Assembly (NCBI GenBank): GCA_944990035.1
Contig: CALYLX010000031.1
Coordinates: forward strand, 62,001 to 126,000
Source of the DNA: Clitopilus passeckerianus
Taxonomy: Eukaryota > Basidiomycota > Agaricomycetes > Agaricales > Entolomataceae
Reading direction: 5' to 3'
Length of the DNA: 64,000 nt
In this document: positions 31,666 to 44,700 of the stretch, one piece after another
How the letters are laid out: each line of letters begins with the position of its first letter
How positions within the stretch are numbered: the first letter of the stretch is position 1
The notes under the pieces: model-generated
Databases searched by the model: none
Told to the model about the DNA's origin: nothing
What the model saw: only the letters and a program-made list of their open reading frames with translations
Translations under genes and position numbers: made by a program

Positions 31666-32037
31666 CCATACAGCCCCACATCATAATATTTCCTCCTCCA
31701 AATTTCCGGGTTTCTTTGACATGTCACTTGTTAAGCCCCTCCTCCTTCCTTGCCCACACTCTCTCATTCCCATCTGCCCCAAACCGGTTGATTTTAGTCT
31801 CATCAGACCAATAGACCTTTTTCCAATCATCTACAGTCCACTCCTTATGCCTCTCTGCAAACTCTTTCCGTGCACGAATATGCTTCCAGTCAAGTGCAGG
31901 TCGTTTCACCTTTCTAAAGGACTTCCAACCAGTGTTTTTGAGGCCTCTGCATACTGTCTGAGGTGTGACAGTTGTGTTGGTAATATCTTGAAGAACTCTA
32001 GCAGCTTGGACAGCTGTAGAAATCTTGCCCATGCACA
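31666..32037 (-). pseudogene. Tc1-C transposase fragment, right of G3
   Basis: On the minus strand this encodes the linker and first part of a Tc1 catalytic domain (MGKISTAV..., then WSDETKINRFG) followed by a WGCMG-like motif adjacent to G3. The N-terminal DNA-binding part is missing: Tc1-D inserted at TA 32038-32039. Together with 24346-24446 it represents one transposase split by G3. Confidence 0.75.
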
Positions 32038-32039
32038 TA

Positions 32040-33642
32040 CAGTGACTCAAACAATTGTCCCAATGTTTCGCACTTTTTGAGTGTTTGGTTAATAACTTTA
32101 GACCAAGTACAAATAAGACTAAAGTGTAGGTATATATCTAAAAGCATTTGATCCCAGTTTCTAGAATATATAAAAATATTATAACTCCGATCATAACTGA
32201 TGGAGATATAGTGCAAACAAAACAGAGAACATTGGGACAATTATTTGGCTAGGTCCCAGAAATATACAAAATAAAGCAATTAGTACTTGGTATTGCCTCC
32301 CTTGGCCTTGAGTACTGCATCTATCCTTCTAGGCATACTTTCAATTAAGTTCTGACACACTTCTGCTGGTATATCCTCCCATACAGCTGCAACTCTCTCC
32401 CAAACCTCCTAGACTCCCTTAGCATGAGTTGGATGTTCATTAAGCTTTCATTTGATATGTTCCCAGAGGTGTTCAATAGGGTTTAGGTCAGGGGATTGTG
32501 CAGGCCAATCTAGAAGATCAATATCATTGTCCTCCATCTACTCTCGGACCACATTGGAGGTGTGCTTGGGGTCGTTGTCTTGCTGGAAAATCATATCGTC
32601 TTCTGAAATGTCCAAATTCTCCATGCTGACCAGAAGCTGGGTGTCCAAAATATCCCAATACTGGAAGCGGTCCATGATACCCTCAATTTCTGAAAGTTGC
32701 CCAACTCCATTCCACCCCATACAGCCCCATACCATGATGTTTCCTCCACCATGTTTTACTGTTTTTTTGACTTCTCTTGGAATCAGGCCCTGGCCCTTCT
32801 GTTTCTATGTCCATTGCCTTCCATCTGACCCAATCCTATTGATCTTGGTCTCATCTGACCATACCACCCTTTTCCAGTTCTCCACAGTCCATTCCTTGTA
32901 CTTGTGGCACCAAGCTACTCGTGCTCTTCTTTGTTTAGCAGTAAGCAATGGCTTTGGCTTCAACACAACAGCATAGAAATTGTTTTTCTTGAGTACATTT
33001 CTGACTGTTTGTGAGGAGACAGGGTTGGAGATAATGGTGTTGATGTGTTTGGTGACCTGCACAGCGTTAAGGGACCTGCCAGTGTTGAGTTGTGCCATAA
33101 TAGCCCATTCATCGGTAGAAGAAAGCTTGGAGGGGCGGCCAGAGGAGAGGCTAGAGCAGTTGGGACAGGTTTCTTGAAGTACCCTAGAGACAGTAGACTT
33201 GCCCACATTGAGTTTGGAGGCAATAGCACGAATAGAGTATTGATTAGAAGCTAGAGCAATGATATTTTCCTTTTGAGCAGAAGGAATAGGGTGCATAGTG
33301 GATTATGAGAAATTTAGAGCATTTCAGCTGCTTATATGTATGGCCAGCACTGCCATATGGCTGTGGCATATAGCCTCATAGGCTGTACTGCACTGCCAAA
33401 GGCTATGTGCACTGCAATAAGGCTGTTCTGGTATTTCTGAGGCACAGCCAAATAATTGTCCCAATGTTTCTCTATTTTGTTTGCACTATATCTCCATCGG
33501 TTTTGATCGGAGTTATAATATTTTTATATATTCTAGAAGCTGGGATCAAATGCTTTTAGATATATACCTACACTTTAGTCTTATTTGTACTTGGTCTAAA
33601 GTTATTAACCAAACACTCAAAAAGTGCGAAACATTGGGACAA
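32040..33642 (-). mobile_element. Tc1/mariner element Tc1-D, right TIR truncated
   Basis: The left TIR begins CAGTGACTCAAACAATTGTC after TA. About 200 bp of it matches the reverse complement of 33440-33642, with an internal inverted copy (TTGGGACAATTATTTGG) in both ends. The last 15-20 bp of the right TIR are missing; sequence of a diverged LTR starts instead. The transposase gene lies between the ends. Confidence 0.85.
32280..33296 (-). pseudogene. Tc1-D transposase with four in-frame stops
   Basis: One continuous frame of 339 codons from ATG 33294-33296 to TAA 32280-32282 has no indel but has stops at 32805 (TAG), 32538 (TAG), 32448 (TGA) and 32409 (TAG). It contains the helix-turn-helix region, WSDETKINRIG with the first Asp, FQQDNDPKHTS with the second Asp, and SPDLNPIEHLW with the Glu of a DD34E triad. 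The length is normal for Tc1 transposases. The family cuts and pastes DNA at TA; this copy is inactive. Confidence 0.9.
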
Positions 33643-33848
33643 GTCAGGGTAAGAGTCACTATGAGTCACGATAAGTAAATATAGTACAAGTATCTCACGA
33701 TCGTGAGAATACTGAGTAATCAATGTAAGAAAGATGAATAATGCGCAGCATTGTAAAGTAATCAAGTAGGGGTAAGCAGGCCGAAGTAGTAACAGTGAAT
33801 TAGTAAGAGGAAAAAGAGTCTGGGTGCGTATCCAAGGTAACTGTAACA
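33643..33848 (-). repeat. Fragment of a diverged gypsy LTR
   Basis: In element orientation it starts TGTTACAG and covers U3 only. It shares with the G family the palindrome TCTCACGATCGTGAGA, an ATGCTGCGCAT motif and GTGACTC motifs, but is otherwise clearly different. The other end is cut at the Tc1-D border. It marks a second, related LTR family. Confidence 0.65.
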
Positions 33849-34206
33849 AAGGGTAGAGAAGGTTTGGAATGAGATTCCAGCAGAGGTGTGCCAGAACTTA
33901 ATAGAGTCAATGCCTAGAAGGATTCAGGCAGTAGTTGATGCTAAGGGAAAGTGGACTAAGTACTAAAATTAATGTATTTCTGTTTTTAAAATCAGTAGCA
34001 ACAAAACCCTTCCAATGGGTCACCACCTTGTACTGTGTGAAACACCTGCTAAAAGTGGAAGCACAACCTCAGGGTTATGTCAGCATCAAGCCAAGAGATT
34101 GAACTATGATATATATTATTTTCAAGATTTTGCATAATTTATTTTATTAGCTATCAACACATCTTTGGAAAAGTAGCAAACATTGGAAGGGTTTTGTTGC
34201 CCACTG
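33849..34206 (+). mobile_element. Tc1-A, 3' part with transposase C terminus and TIR
   Basis: Positions 33864-33966 encode the C-terminal end of a Tc1 transposase (VWNEIPAEV...WTKY, then TAA). The TIR (33992-34206) ends GTTTTGTTGCCCACTG followed by TA and pairs with 15673-15885. It also begins with an inverted copy of its outer 18 bp at 33993-34014. Confidence 0.85.
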
Positions 34207-34208
34207 TA

Positions 34209-35068
34209 AAGGGCGTGCACTTTGCATCTTCCACATATTCCAACTGCCAACAGGAGATTTATGAACGCCTTCCTGGCTGTGACGCGACTAAGTTGAAGAA
34301 CATACTTGACCAGGATAACTTGCAAACTAACTAACCCCGCGTTTTTGCGATATCTTCTCATGGCCTCTGGCTCATACAATCACATACTATGGGAAGGCCT
34401 ACTGCACCACTGCCCACTTGACTGAACATGGCCCTTCACTCTACGCTCGCCTCCCTGGATTCCACTAACTGTTCTTTCTCGACTCACCCTTCCTACTGAA
34501 GGAGGTAGTTGGAAATACCGACAAAATCAAACAAGAGGACATTCTAGAAGGCTTCGATCTGGCTTTACAAAACTGTGGGAGGTGAAAGGAGGAGGCATCT
34601 ATATACATTTATGGACGGCAACAACGAGCCTATGGACCTGATCAAGCGACTACGGGACTGAGCTTCCAATGCTTTACTATGCACATCCATTCCTCGCCAC
34701 TTTCCGACCAGGCATAGATCTACTGCCATGGCCCTCTTGCCTCTCGGATTTGCAGGCTTCCGCTGCCTATTATCACAAGCAATGGTATCTCCATCCCTTT
34801 CGTGCTTAAGGGTTAAGCAACCAATAAGAGGTTTTGATGTAAGCTTGCAACTTTTGCTTCCAAATCTGGAAGCGGTGCCCGTCGAGAGAGGAGTGAATCT
34901 TGCCAAATTTCGTATAGTTTGTCTTGTATCACTTCTAATCAAGTTAATGTATTTGAGTTGTAACCGGCACATTGTATAATGTGACTGATTAGAAACTTCT
35001 GCCACACTACACATGACTGAGGGCTTGCTGAATTACAGTCTGCCTATGGTTGACCATGCAAGGTTATG
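34209..35068. other. Probable degenerate host sequence, no supported gene
   Basis: Several short open stretches on the plus strand look protein-like, for example around 34390-34440 and 34500-34580, but they are in different frames, separated by stops, and no splice pattern joins them convincingly. I see no conserved domain. It continues the locus that was split by Tc1-A and then by G4. Confidence 0.35.
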
Positions 35069-35073
35069 GAACA

Positions 35074-35558
35074 TGTTATGATTTTGCTTACATGTTTCTC
35101 CTTACATACCCCGGCCCGCTTACCTATGCACGATTACTCACATATGCTGCGCATCACTGCGCATTTTTCACCTTTTTCCATGCTTACTCCGCATCTCTCA
35201 CGATCGTGAGAGACTTATACCTTATCTGACTCTTTCTGACTCACATCGAGTCATACTGACTCATGTACTTACTCATCATGCTGTGCATGACTCATTACTT
35301 ACTCAGCATGCTGCGCATGCGCTATATTTAGAACTACTAGATAGGTATATAAACCTGTACCATTTGGTCAAGGCTCCTCAGCTTGACCTAGGCAATCTAC
35401 CTAACTGCTTAGTTCTCTACTTTGCCTTTAAGTCTCTTGCTTCGTCAATCTCACCAGGTCGTCAGTACAGCCGCAGCTGCTGACAAATCTCTGTCTTTGT
35501 TTATCAAAGACATCGAGCGTAAACAGTATTACCTAAGTTGTTAGGCTCTGCCTTAACA
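35074..35558 (+). repeat. 5' LTR of G4 (485 bp)
   Basis: It has the same ends and motifs as the G1 LTR. The self-priming site AGGTCAAGCTG follows at 35561-35571. Confidence 0.95.
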
Positions 35559-36156
35559 AAAGGTCAAGCTGTTCAGAAGGCCCGCTCATTGTTAGCGCAG
35601 GCCCACCCCACGACAACACAGCAGAAGCACGCAACAGGCCAATTGCCGTTGCGGCTACCACTCAGTCACCACGGTTGTACACAGGGCAGACCACCCGCCA
35701 CGAAATACCACTCTAGTAGAAGGAACCAACAACGTCTACAAGTTCACCAACGGAAGCTACTGCGGTTTTAATCACAACAATAACCGCTGGTGCTACGCCT
35801 CTCTCTCCCTTGGCAAATTCACATTCACCACCGCTGCTGTTGAAAACAGACACTTCCACACTCTAGACTTCCCTACCCCTGAACGACCTCATAAGACCCC
35901 TGCTATTGTCCGAGCCCAATGAGAACACGACATTGAAGTAGACAAGGAGGAACAGCGACGCTTCGCACCATTACCCACAGCAATATCCAGGAACCCATCA
36001 CTAGTCCCGTCTACCAGCGCTTCTGTCTTGCCCGAAGAGGAAGAAGAAGAACACCAAGTACAACAACAGCTAGAGGAGAGCCCCACAGCTGAGCCAGAGG
36101 AGCGCCCCAGTGCAGAAACAATTGAACCAGAGACCGATTTCGATTTCGACTACGAA

Positions 36157-37086
36157 ATGTCACAAGACAACAACAACAAGAAGGACATTGGAGCCAAACC
36201 CCAGACGTTTTCCGGAGACCGATCCAAGACCAGAAAGTTTATTCAAGAACTTGAAGACTACCTTATCCTAAACAACCTCAACCAACTCGAAGATGACAAG
36301 AAGATTCGCATCGCCCTATCCTTCCTCAAAGAAGGAACTGCAGCAGCATGGGGATTAGAATTTCACGATAAATACTCAGCAGCTGAAAGGAAAGCCACCT
36401 ACGCTGAATTTATCAGCCAATTCAAAGAAGCCTTTTCCCCTACCGACGACAAAGCTGCCGCACTTCTCCAACTCAAAGCCTTACGACAGGATGGGACAGC
36501 TGACGAATTTGTCACCGTCTTCAAGAATATTCTTGCATGAACCGATCTTAGCGGTGACACTGCAAAGATCGAGATCTTCATGGAAGGACTTACTCCCAAA
36601 CTCCGAGAGAAAATTCTCTTTTCCGATTCCCCTCCTACCACATTCGACGATTGGGTCAAGAAAGCCGTCCAGTTTGACAGCAACTGGCGACGTGCTAAGA
36701 CAATCATGGGACATACCCGTATCATCAAGACATCTGATATGGTCAAAGGTGCTTACAAAACACCTACTGGAGCCCGAGACCCAATGGCTATGGATGTTGA
36801 TTGTTTCACCACTGATCCACCCAAACGCCACCTCACCCAGGAGGAAAGAGAACATCACAAGAAGAACAACTTGTGCTACTATTGCTCCAAGAAAGGTCAC
36901 ACAATCCAACAATGTCTTCAAAGGAGGAATTTTGGAAAAACCTACCCTAGCAACAACGACAGCCGATTCCACAAGAAACCTGAGAAGGGAGCCGAGTTGA
37001 TCAAATATGTCAGAGCAGTCCTAGCTGACATACCCCAAGAAGAAGCCGCTGAATTCTACACCGAAGCAGAGGCTGAGGGTTTTTGA
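36157..37086 (+). pseudogene. gag: Gag of G4 with one premature TGA
   Basis: This 930-bp frame equals the G1 gag in length, with no indel, but TGA 36538-36540 replaces the CGA found in the other copies. The CCHC knuckle lies in the downstream part (36580-37086). At the end the G-GGT-TTT-TGA arrangement of G1 is kept. Upstream, another CGA-to-TGA change near 35920 interrupts the open leader frame. Confidence 0.85.
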
Positions 37087-40000
37087 AGAGGAAGACTGCA
37101 AAGCCGACATCAGTACTTCCTCGCCCGATTGATATTTCCAGTGTACTTGTAGCTACTGATTTTTATGCTGAATCTATGCGTATCCCAATCTCTCTACAAG
37201 ACCCTCTAGATGGAAATACAACAATCGCCGGCACAAAAGCTCTCATTGACTCTGGAGCGCAAGGGTCATTTATCGACTCCGTCTTTGCCAAGACACATCA
37301 CCTCCCGCTACTCCCACTCCAACAACCAATTACAGCACGAAACGTTGATGGCACCCTGAACAAACAAAGAACTATTACCCACTTTACCTGGGTTATTGCC
37401 AAGATAGGGACAGCCATTATCAAGGAAAGATGTTTTGTCACTGGACTCGGGAAAGACCACCTGATTTTTGGACTACCCTGGCTAAAGCGGGTAGATCCAA
37501 TCATATCGTGGAGCGACGGCACACTCGAAATCGATGAATCACGCATTACCCAACGACTGTCGCAAACATTGATGCGAGCAGTAGACATCAAGCGGATGAG
37601 AGCCATCCGAGAACAACTACTAGAGGAAAACACGCCACCTACCCCAGTACCTGTTTGTTCCGAAGAGAATCCCGGAAAATCAGAAGGACTTAGCGACTAT
37701 TTCCGAATAGTCGAAGACGGAGAAGAGATCAATGAAGATTTTCTCATCGCATACTGCCAGAACGAACCAGCAGTCGGAATATTCACCAAGGAGGAACCCC
37801 CACTTACGCAGGAACACACAGAGGATTACCTTGTGTACGGGCCAATCAGGCCAACTACCACGATACAACAGACGGTGGTAACACACCATCCAGCAACCAG
37901 ACATCACACACAGCAGGTGTGGATACGTGCGAAAACATCAATTTCGCAAGCTCTGGAACATAAACGAGAAGATAAGGAACCAAAGAAATCCCTTGACGAA
38001 ATCATCCCCGACTATCTTCAAGATTACAGAAAAGTCTTTGAGAAAGCAGCATCCGAACGATTCCCACCAAGCCGACCCTGGGATCACGCCATAGATCTGA
38101 AGACAGATTTCGTGCCAAAAGACTGCAAGGTCTATCCGCTCAGCCCCTTAGAGCAAGAAAAACTCGACGAGTTTCTCAAGGAAAATCTAGCCAAAGGATA
38201 CATCCGAGAATCCAACTCCCCACAAGCATCTCCGTTCTTCTTCGTTGCAAAGAAAGACTCGGAAGCCCTAAGACCATGTCAGGATTACCGACGACTCAAC
38301 GAAGGAACAATACCTAACACTTACCCCTTACCGCTGGCTAGCGAACTCATCGATAAACTCAAAGGAGCAACTGTCTTCACCAAACTCGACCTTCGATGGG
38401 GATATCACAACATCCGCATCAAAGATGGTGACCAATGGAAAGCAGCGTTCAAGACCAACCGAGGGTTATTTGAACCAATGGTGATGTTCTTTGGACTAAT
38501 GAACTCACCCGGTACCTTCCAAGCAATGATGAACCACCTTTTCCGAGACATGATAGACGAAGGATGGGTCATCATCTACATGGACGACATCCTCATCTTC
38601 TCCAACGATCCAGAAAAACACCGAGAACGCACACGCAGAGTCTTACAAAGACTACAAGACAACGATCTCTACCTCAAAGCAGAGAAATGCCAATTTGACA
38701 CCACAAGAGTGGAATACCTTGGGTTCATCATTGAACCAAACAAGATCTCCATGGACCCTGTCAAACTTGCAGGGATGCGCAACTGGCCTACGCCAACTAC
38801 AGTAAAGGAAGTCCGATCATTCCTAGGATTCGGAAACTTTTACCGCAGGTTCATCGGAAGATATGCGGAAATTGCCAAACCGCTGAACGAACTCACCAAG
38901 AAAGACAAGAAGTGGGAATGGACCAATGAATGTCACAAAGCTTTTACTACCCTGAAAGACAAATTCCTGGAAGCGCCTGTGTTGCTGATGCCTGACCCCA
39001 CGAAGCCATTTGTGGTGGAAAGCGACGCCTCAAAACATGCAACAGGAGCAGTCCTACAACAATGTGACGCCAACGGATCATGGCACCCATGTGGTTTCAT
39101 ATCTAAATCGTTCTCGGAAACAGAACGGAACTATGAAATCTACGACCGAGAACTTCTAGGCATTATCCGCGCATTAGAAACCTGGCGACACTACTTCCAT
39201 GGATCCCAACATTCAGTCGTGATTCTATCCAATCACAAAAACCTCACATACTTCCGAGAAGCCCGGAAGTTGAACCGACGACAAGCGAGATGGAATCTGA
39301 TGCTATCCCAGTTTAACATCAAACTTGTACACACCCCTGGTGCAAAGATGATACAATCTGACGCACTATCTCGACGACCAGACCACATCCCAGGTGAAGA
39401 CACCGACAACGAAGACATCATTCTCCTCCCCGACAAGCTCTTCCTTCGCTCAATTGACATTGAACTAAAGGATGAAATTGTACACAAGATGGTCAATGAC
39501 AAACTGATTGTTGACGCCATTCACACCGCCAAAGAAGATGGACCCCCACCAATCCGATCAAACCTGGAAGACTGGAAATTTGACGATGGCATCTTGTACT
39601 ACAAAGACAAGTGTGTGGTACCAGATGACGAAGACCTCCGGAGGAAGATAGTCCAACGTTATCATGATCTACTCAGCGCAGGACACCCTAGACAATTTGG
39701 GACACTGGAGAAAGTCCGGAAGGACTACTGGTGGCCAGGGATGTCAGTATTCATCAAGAACTTTGTGCAGGGCTGTGCAATGTGCCAACAAATGAAGATC
39801 AATCGCCACCCCACCACTCCACCATTAATGCCCATCAAATCCGAAACCACTAGGCCATTTTCGCTAGTGACGTACGATTTTCACACGGATCTCCCAGAGA
39901 GTAATGGTTTCGATAGCATTATGGCCATGGTCGACCATGGAGCTACGAAGGGGGCAATTTTCATCCCTTGCACAAAGAAAATCAACGCCACAGAAACTGC

Positions 40001-40336
40001 AAATGCCTACATTGACAACGTCTACCGCCGTTTTGGACTCCCCGACAAAGGAATTTCAGACAGAGGACCTCAATTCGCCTCTAAAGTTTTCCAAGAAATG
40101 GGACGACTCCTTGGAATCAAGCTCAACATGAGTACCGCCTACCACCCACAAACCGATGGTGCAACAGAAAGGATCAATCAGGAGATTGATGCCTATCTCC
40201 GCATCTTCTGTGCACAGAACCCCGAATCCTGGTCCAAATGGATTACCACTCTAGAATTCTCCTACAACAGCCGAACACACTTTGTCACCAAACGAACCCC
40301 ATTCTACCTAATGATAGGATACGAACCACCTGCACT
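37083..40336 (+). CDS. pol: Pol of G4, first part (protease to integrase core), cut by G5
   Basis: The frame is open over 1084 codons and begins in the -1 frame at the gag stop. It shows the protease DSGAQ at residue 56, RT with YMDD at about residue 499, RNase H, the HHCC integrase domain, and the integrase core with its second Asp near residue 992 and Glu near 1028 (spacing DD35E). With 47591-48164 it makes 1276 codons without stop or frameshift, the best-preserved pol in the window. G5 inserted after the integrase core. If fused to Gag by frameshifting it would be released by the element protease inside the particle. Confidence 0.9.
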
Positions 40337-40820
40337 TGTTAAGGCAGAGCCTAACAACTTAGGTAATACTGTTTACGCTCAATGTCTTTGATAAACAAAG
40401 ACAGAGATTTGTCAGCAGCTGCGGCTGTACTGACGACCTGGTGAGATTGACGAAGCAAGGGACTTAAAGGCGAAGTAGAGAACTAAGCAGTTAGGTAGAT
40501 TGCCTAGGTCAAGCTGAGGAGCCTTGACCAAATGGTACAGGTTTATATACCTATCTAGTAGTTCTAAATATAGCACATGCGCAGCATGCTGAGCAAGTAA
40601 TGAGTCATGCGCAGCATGATGAGTAAGTACATGAGTCAGTATGACTCAATGCGAGTCAGAAAGAGTCAGATAAGGTATAAGTCTCTCACGATCGTGAGAG
40701 ATGCGGAGTAAGCATGGAAAAAGATGAAAAATGCGCAGTGATGCGCAGCATATGTGAGTAATCGTGCATAGGTAAGCGGGCCGGGTATGTAAGGAGAAAC
40801 ATGTAAGCAAAATCATAACA
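40337..40820 (-). repeat. 3' LTR of G5 (484 bp)
   Basis: It is identical to the LTR at 47101-47585 apart from one fewer G near 40783. Confidence 0.95.
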
Positions 40821-40864
40821 TTACCTCTCGCTATCGTTGAAGTCTCCGACTTCAATTCCTTCCT

Positions 40865-41720
40865 TTACCCCAAGTGACGGTCTATGCCCTTGTGGTAGCG
40901 TTGTGGGCAGCTAACCGGGTAATGGCCTGGGCCACGACGATGGCACAGACGACACACAAAACGAAAGCAATGACACTGTCGGTGTCTGCCTCCACAAATG
41001 TAGCATCTGAACCATCTGGGTGGTGGTGGTCTGTTGGCAAGGTATCCAGTGCGCGGCGCCTTCTGGGACGATATTGTCGAGGGGGAAGGTTCACCAGCGT
41101 TGGTGAGTCGGACTCTGGTGGGCTTTCGAATGCGGAGAGGTATGGCGTTGGAGGGTTTGCCATTGGGGTTGATGTTTTCCTTGTTGTCGTTCTGTTCTTC
41201 TTTGACGAAGGGGTTATGTTTTATTTTTGCGGTGGTGTGTAAATTGGTGACGGGAGGAAATGCTCGTAGGGTTCCGCAAACTTGACGTGCAGTGAGGATC
41301 GTGACTTCCTCTTCTTGACTTTCCTCAGGCCCCCAGGGATTGGAGGCAAGGGTTTCGAAGTCTGTCTCCTCTGGGTTGTTGAACCAGTTTTGTCGTTCGG
41401 GGGAAGAATTCGTCGAGGAAAGCTGTTCCTCCAATAGCAAAGAAGAGGTCTGTGAGGGTCTCCTCCGTTTCTCGATCAACTTTGTCCAAAAGTTGATCAA
41501 GATCGTCAGTGGTTTTCGCAAATTGGTGGCGCAGACGAGCCACTTCGTTGCGAGTTTCGGTTCGTCGGTTTTGGTAAAGGGTTCCTTGTTCTCCCACAGC
41601 GGTGAGAGGGTTGTCGTCGCTGCTCCAGGCAGTATGCGTACGGAGCGCCGTAATAGCGGTATCGGATTTGAAGGTGTTGCGGATGATGGTGCGGTCGTAG
41701 GAAGAGGCATTTTGAGACAT
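40865..41720 (-). pseudogene. ORF3 of G5, frameshifted
   Basis: The start ATG is 41718-41720, 39 bp after the pol stop. The N-terminal half follows the family frame until an extra G near 41400 moves it to the neighbouring frame. The C-terminal Cys/His cluster is preserved in the frame 40865-41710, with one His-to-Arg change relative to G1. Confidence 0.8.
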
Positions 41721-41758
41721 TGTTATATAGTGGATGTGAGTGGGTTTGCTATGTGGTG

Positions 41759-44700
41759 TCAGGTGAGTTTCTTCCTCTTTTTATACTCGGTGAGTATTTC
41801 CTGGCGTTCCGCAGTTCCGACTCGGGCATCCATTCGTTGTCCGCTGATGGCCATCCCTTCCATTTTACGAGGTATCTGTGTCGCCTTTGCCTTGTTTCTG
41901 ATGGGCCACAATTGCTTCTATTTCGTATTCTTCTATTCCGTCGATTTCGTCAGGTGGCGGTTTAGAGAAGCTGGGTCCATGCGCTTTGGTGGAGATGTAA
42001 CGGGTGAGAAGTGATGCGTGAATCACCGGGTGGATCTTCCATCGTCTTGGCAGGTCGAGTTTATAGGTCAGGTGTCCTTTACCTCGAGTATCTTGAAGGG
42101 TCCTTCTCGTTTGGGTGCTAGTTTCTTGGAGATGTTTCCTGATTGAGATTTGTGGCTTCTAACCACACCTTTTCTCCGACTTTGAATGGGGTGAACTGTC
42201 GTGTGATCTTCTCTGCCATGCGTTGCGCAGCAAGTGCATGTGCAGCATTTGCTTCATCGCGTGCTAGCAGAAGTTCCTTGATCCGTTTGTCAACTGCGGG
42301 AATTTTGCTAGTGGGAGCAATTGATGGGAGTGCAGGTGGTTCGTATCCCATCATTAGGTAGAATGGGGTTCGTTTGGTGACAGAGTGTGTTCGGCTGTTG
42401 TAGGAGAATTCTAGAGTGGTAATCCATTTGGACCAGGATTCGGGGTTCTGTGCACAGAAGATGCGGAGATAGGCATCAATCTCCTGATTGATCCTTTCTG
42501 TCGCACCATCGGTTTGTGGGTGGTAGGCGGTGCTCATGTTGAGCTTGATTCCAAGAAGTCGTCCCATTTCTTGGAAAACTTTAGAGGCGAATTGAGGTCC
42601 TCTGTCAGAAATTCCTTTGTCGGGGAGTCCAAAGCGACGGTAAACGTTGTCAATGTAGGCGTTTGCAGTTCCTGTGGCGTCGATTTTCTTTGTGCAAGGG
42701 ATGAAAATTGCCCCTTCGTAGCTCCATGGTCGACCACGGCCATAATGCTATCGAAACCATCACTCTCTGGGAGATCCGTGTGAAAATCGTACGTCACTAG
42801 CGAAAATGGCCTAGTGGTTTCGGATTTGATGGGCATTAATGGTGGAGCGGTGGGGTGGCGATTGATTTTCATTTGCTGGCACATTGCACAGCCCTGCACA
42901 AAGTTCTTGATGAACACTGACATCCCTGGCCACCAGTAGTCCTTCCGGACTTTCTCCAGTGTCCCAAATTGTCCAGGGTGTCCTGCGCTGGGTAGATCGT
43001 GATAACGTTGGACTATCTTCCTTCGGAGGTCTTCGTCATCTGGTACCACGCACTTGTCCTTGTAGTACAAGATGCCATCGTCAAATTTCCAGTCTTCCAG
43101 GTTTGATCGGATTGGTGGGGGTCCGTCTTCTTTGGCGGTGCGAATGGCGTCAACAATCAGTTTGTCATTGACCATCTTGTGTACAATTTCGTCCTTTAGT
43201 TCAATGTCGATTGAGCGAAGGAAGAGCTTGTCGGGGAGGAGAATGATGTCTTCGTTGTCGGTGTCTTCACCTGGGATGTGGTCTGGTCGTCGAGATAGTG
43301 CGTCAGATTGTATCATCTTTGCACCAGGGGTGTGTACAAGTTTGATGTTAAACTGGGATAGCATCAAATTCCATCTTGCTTGTCGTCGGTTCAACTTCCG
43401 GGCTTCTCGGAAGTATGTGAGGTTTTTGTGATCGGATAGAATCACAACTGAATGTTGGGATCCATGGAAGTAGTGTCGCCAGGTTTCTAATGCGCGGATA
43501 ATGCCTAGAAGTTCTCGGTCGTAGATTTCATAGTTCCGTTCTGTTTCCGAGAACGATTTAGATATGAAACCACATGGGTGCCATGATCCGTTGGCGTCAC
43601 GTTGTTGTAGGACTGCTCCTGTTGCATGTTTTGAGGCGTCGCTTTCCACCACAAATGGCTTCGTGGGGTCAGGCATCAGCAACACAGGCGCTTCCAGGAA
43701 TTTGTCTTTCAGGGTGGTGAAAGCTTTGTGACATTCATTGGTCCATTCCCACTTCTTGTCTTTCTTGGTGAGTTCGTTCAGCGGTTTGGCAATTTCCGCA
43801 TATTTTCCGATGAACCTGCGGTAAAAGTTTCCGAATCCTAGGAATGATCGGACTTCCTTTACTGTAGTTGGCGTAGGCCAGTCGCGCATCCCTGCAAGTT
43901 TGACAGGGTCCATGGAGATCTTGTTTGGTTCAATGATGAACCCAAGGTATTCCACTCTTGTGGTGTCAAATTGGCATTTCTCTGCTTTGAGGTAGAGATC
44001 GTTGTCTTGTAGTCTTTGTAAGACTCTGCGTGTGCGTTCTCGGTGTTTTTCTGGATCGTTGGAGAAGATGAGGATGTCGTCCATGTAGATGATGACCCAT
44101 CCTTCGTCTATCATGTCTCGGAAAAGGTGGTTCATCATTGCTTGGAAGGTACCGGGTGAGTTCATTAGTCCAAAGAACATCACCATTGGTTCAAATAACC
44201 CTCGGTTGGTCTTGAACGCTGCTTTCCATTGGTCACCATCTTTGATGCGGATGTTGTGATATCCCCATCGAATGTCGAGTTTGGTGAAGACAGTTGCTCC
44301 TTTGAGTTTATCGATGAGTTCGCTAGCCAGCGGTAAGGGTAAGCGTTAGGTATTGTTCCTTCGTTGAGTCGTCGGTAATCCTGACATGGTCTCAGGGCTT
44401 CCGAGTCTTTCTTTGCAACAAAGAAGAACGGAGATGCTTGTGGGGAGTTGGATTCTCGGATGTATCCTTTGGCTAGATTTTCCTTGAGAAACTCGTCGAG
44501 TTTTTCTTGCTCTAAGGGGCTGAGCGGATAGACCTTGCAGTCTTTTGGCACGAAATCTGTCTTCAGATCTATGGCGTGATCCCAGGGTCGGCTTGGTGGG
44601 AATCGTTCGGATGCTGCTTTCTCAAAGACTTTTCTGTAGTCTTGAAGATAGTCGGGGATGATTTCGTCAAGGGATTTCTTTGGTTCCTTATCTTCTCGTT

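Noticed and set aside
33994..34206. Independent MITE at this position
   Set aside because: It has MITE-like ends, but near-identity with the TIR at 15673 and the adjacent transposase C terminus show that it is the 3' end of Tc1-A.
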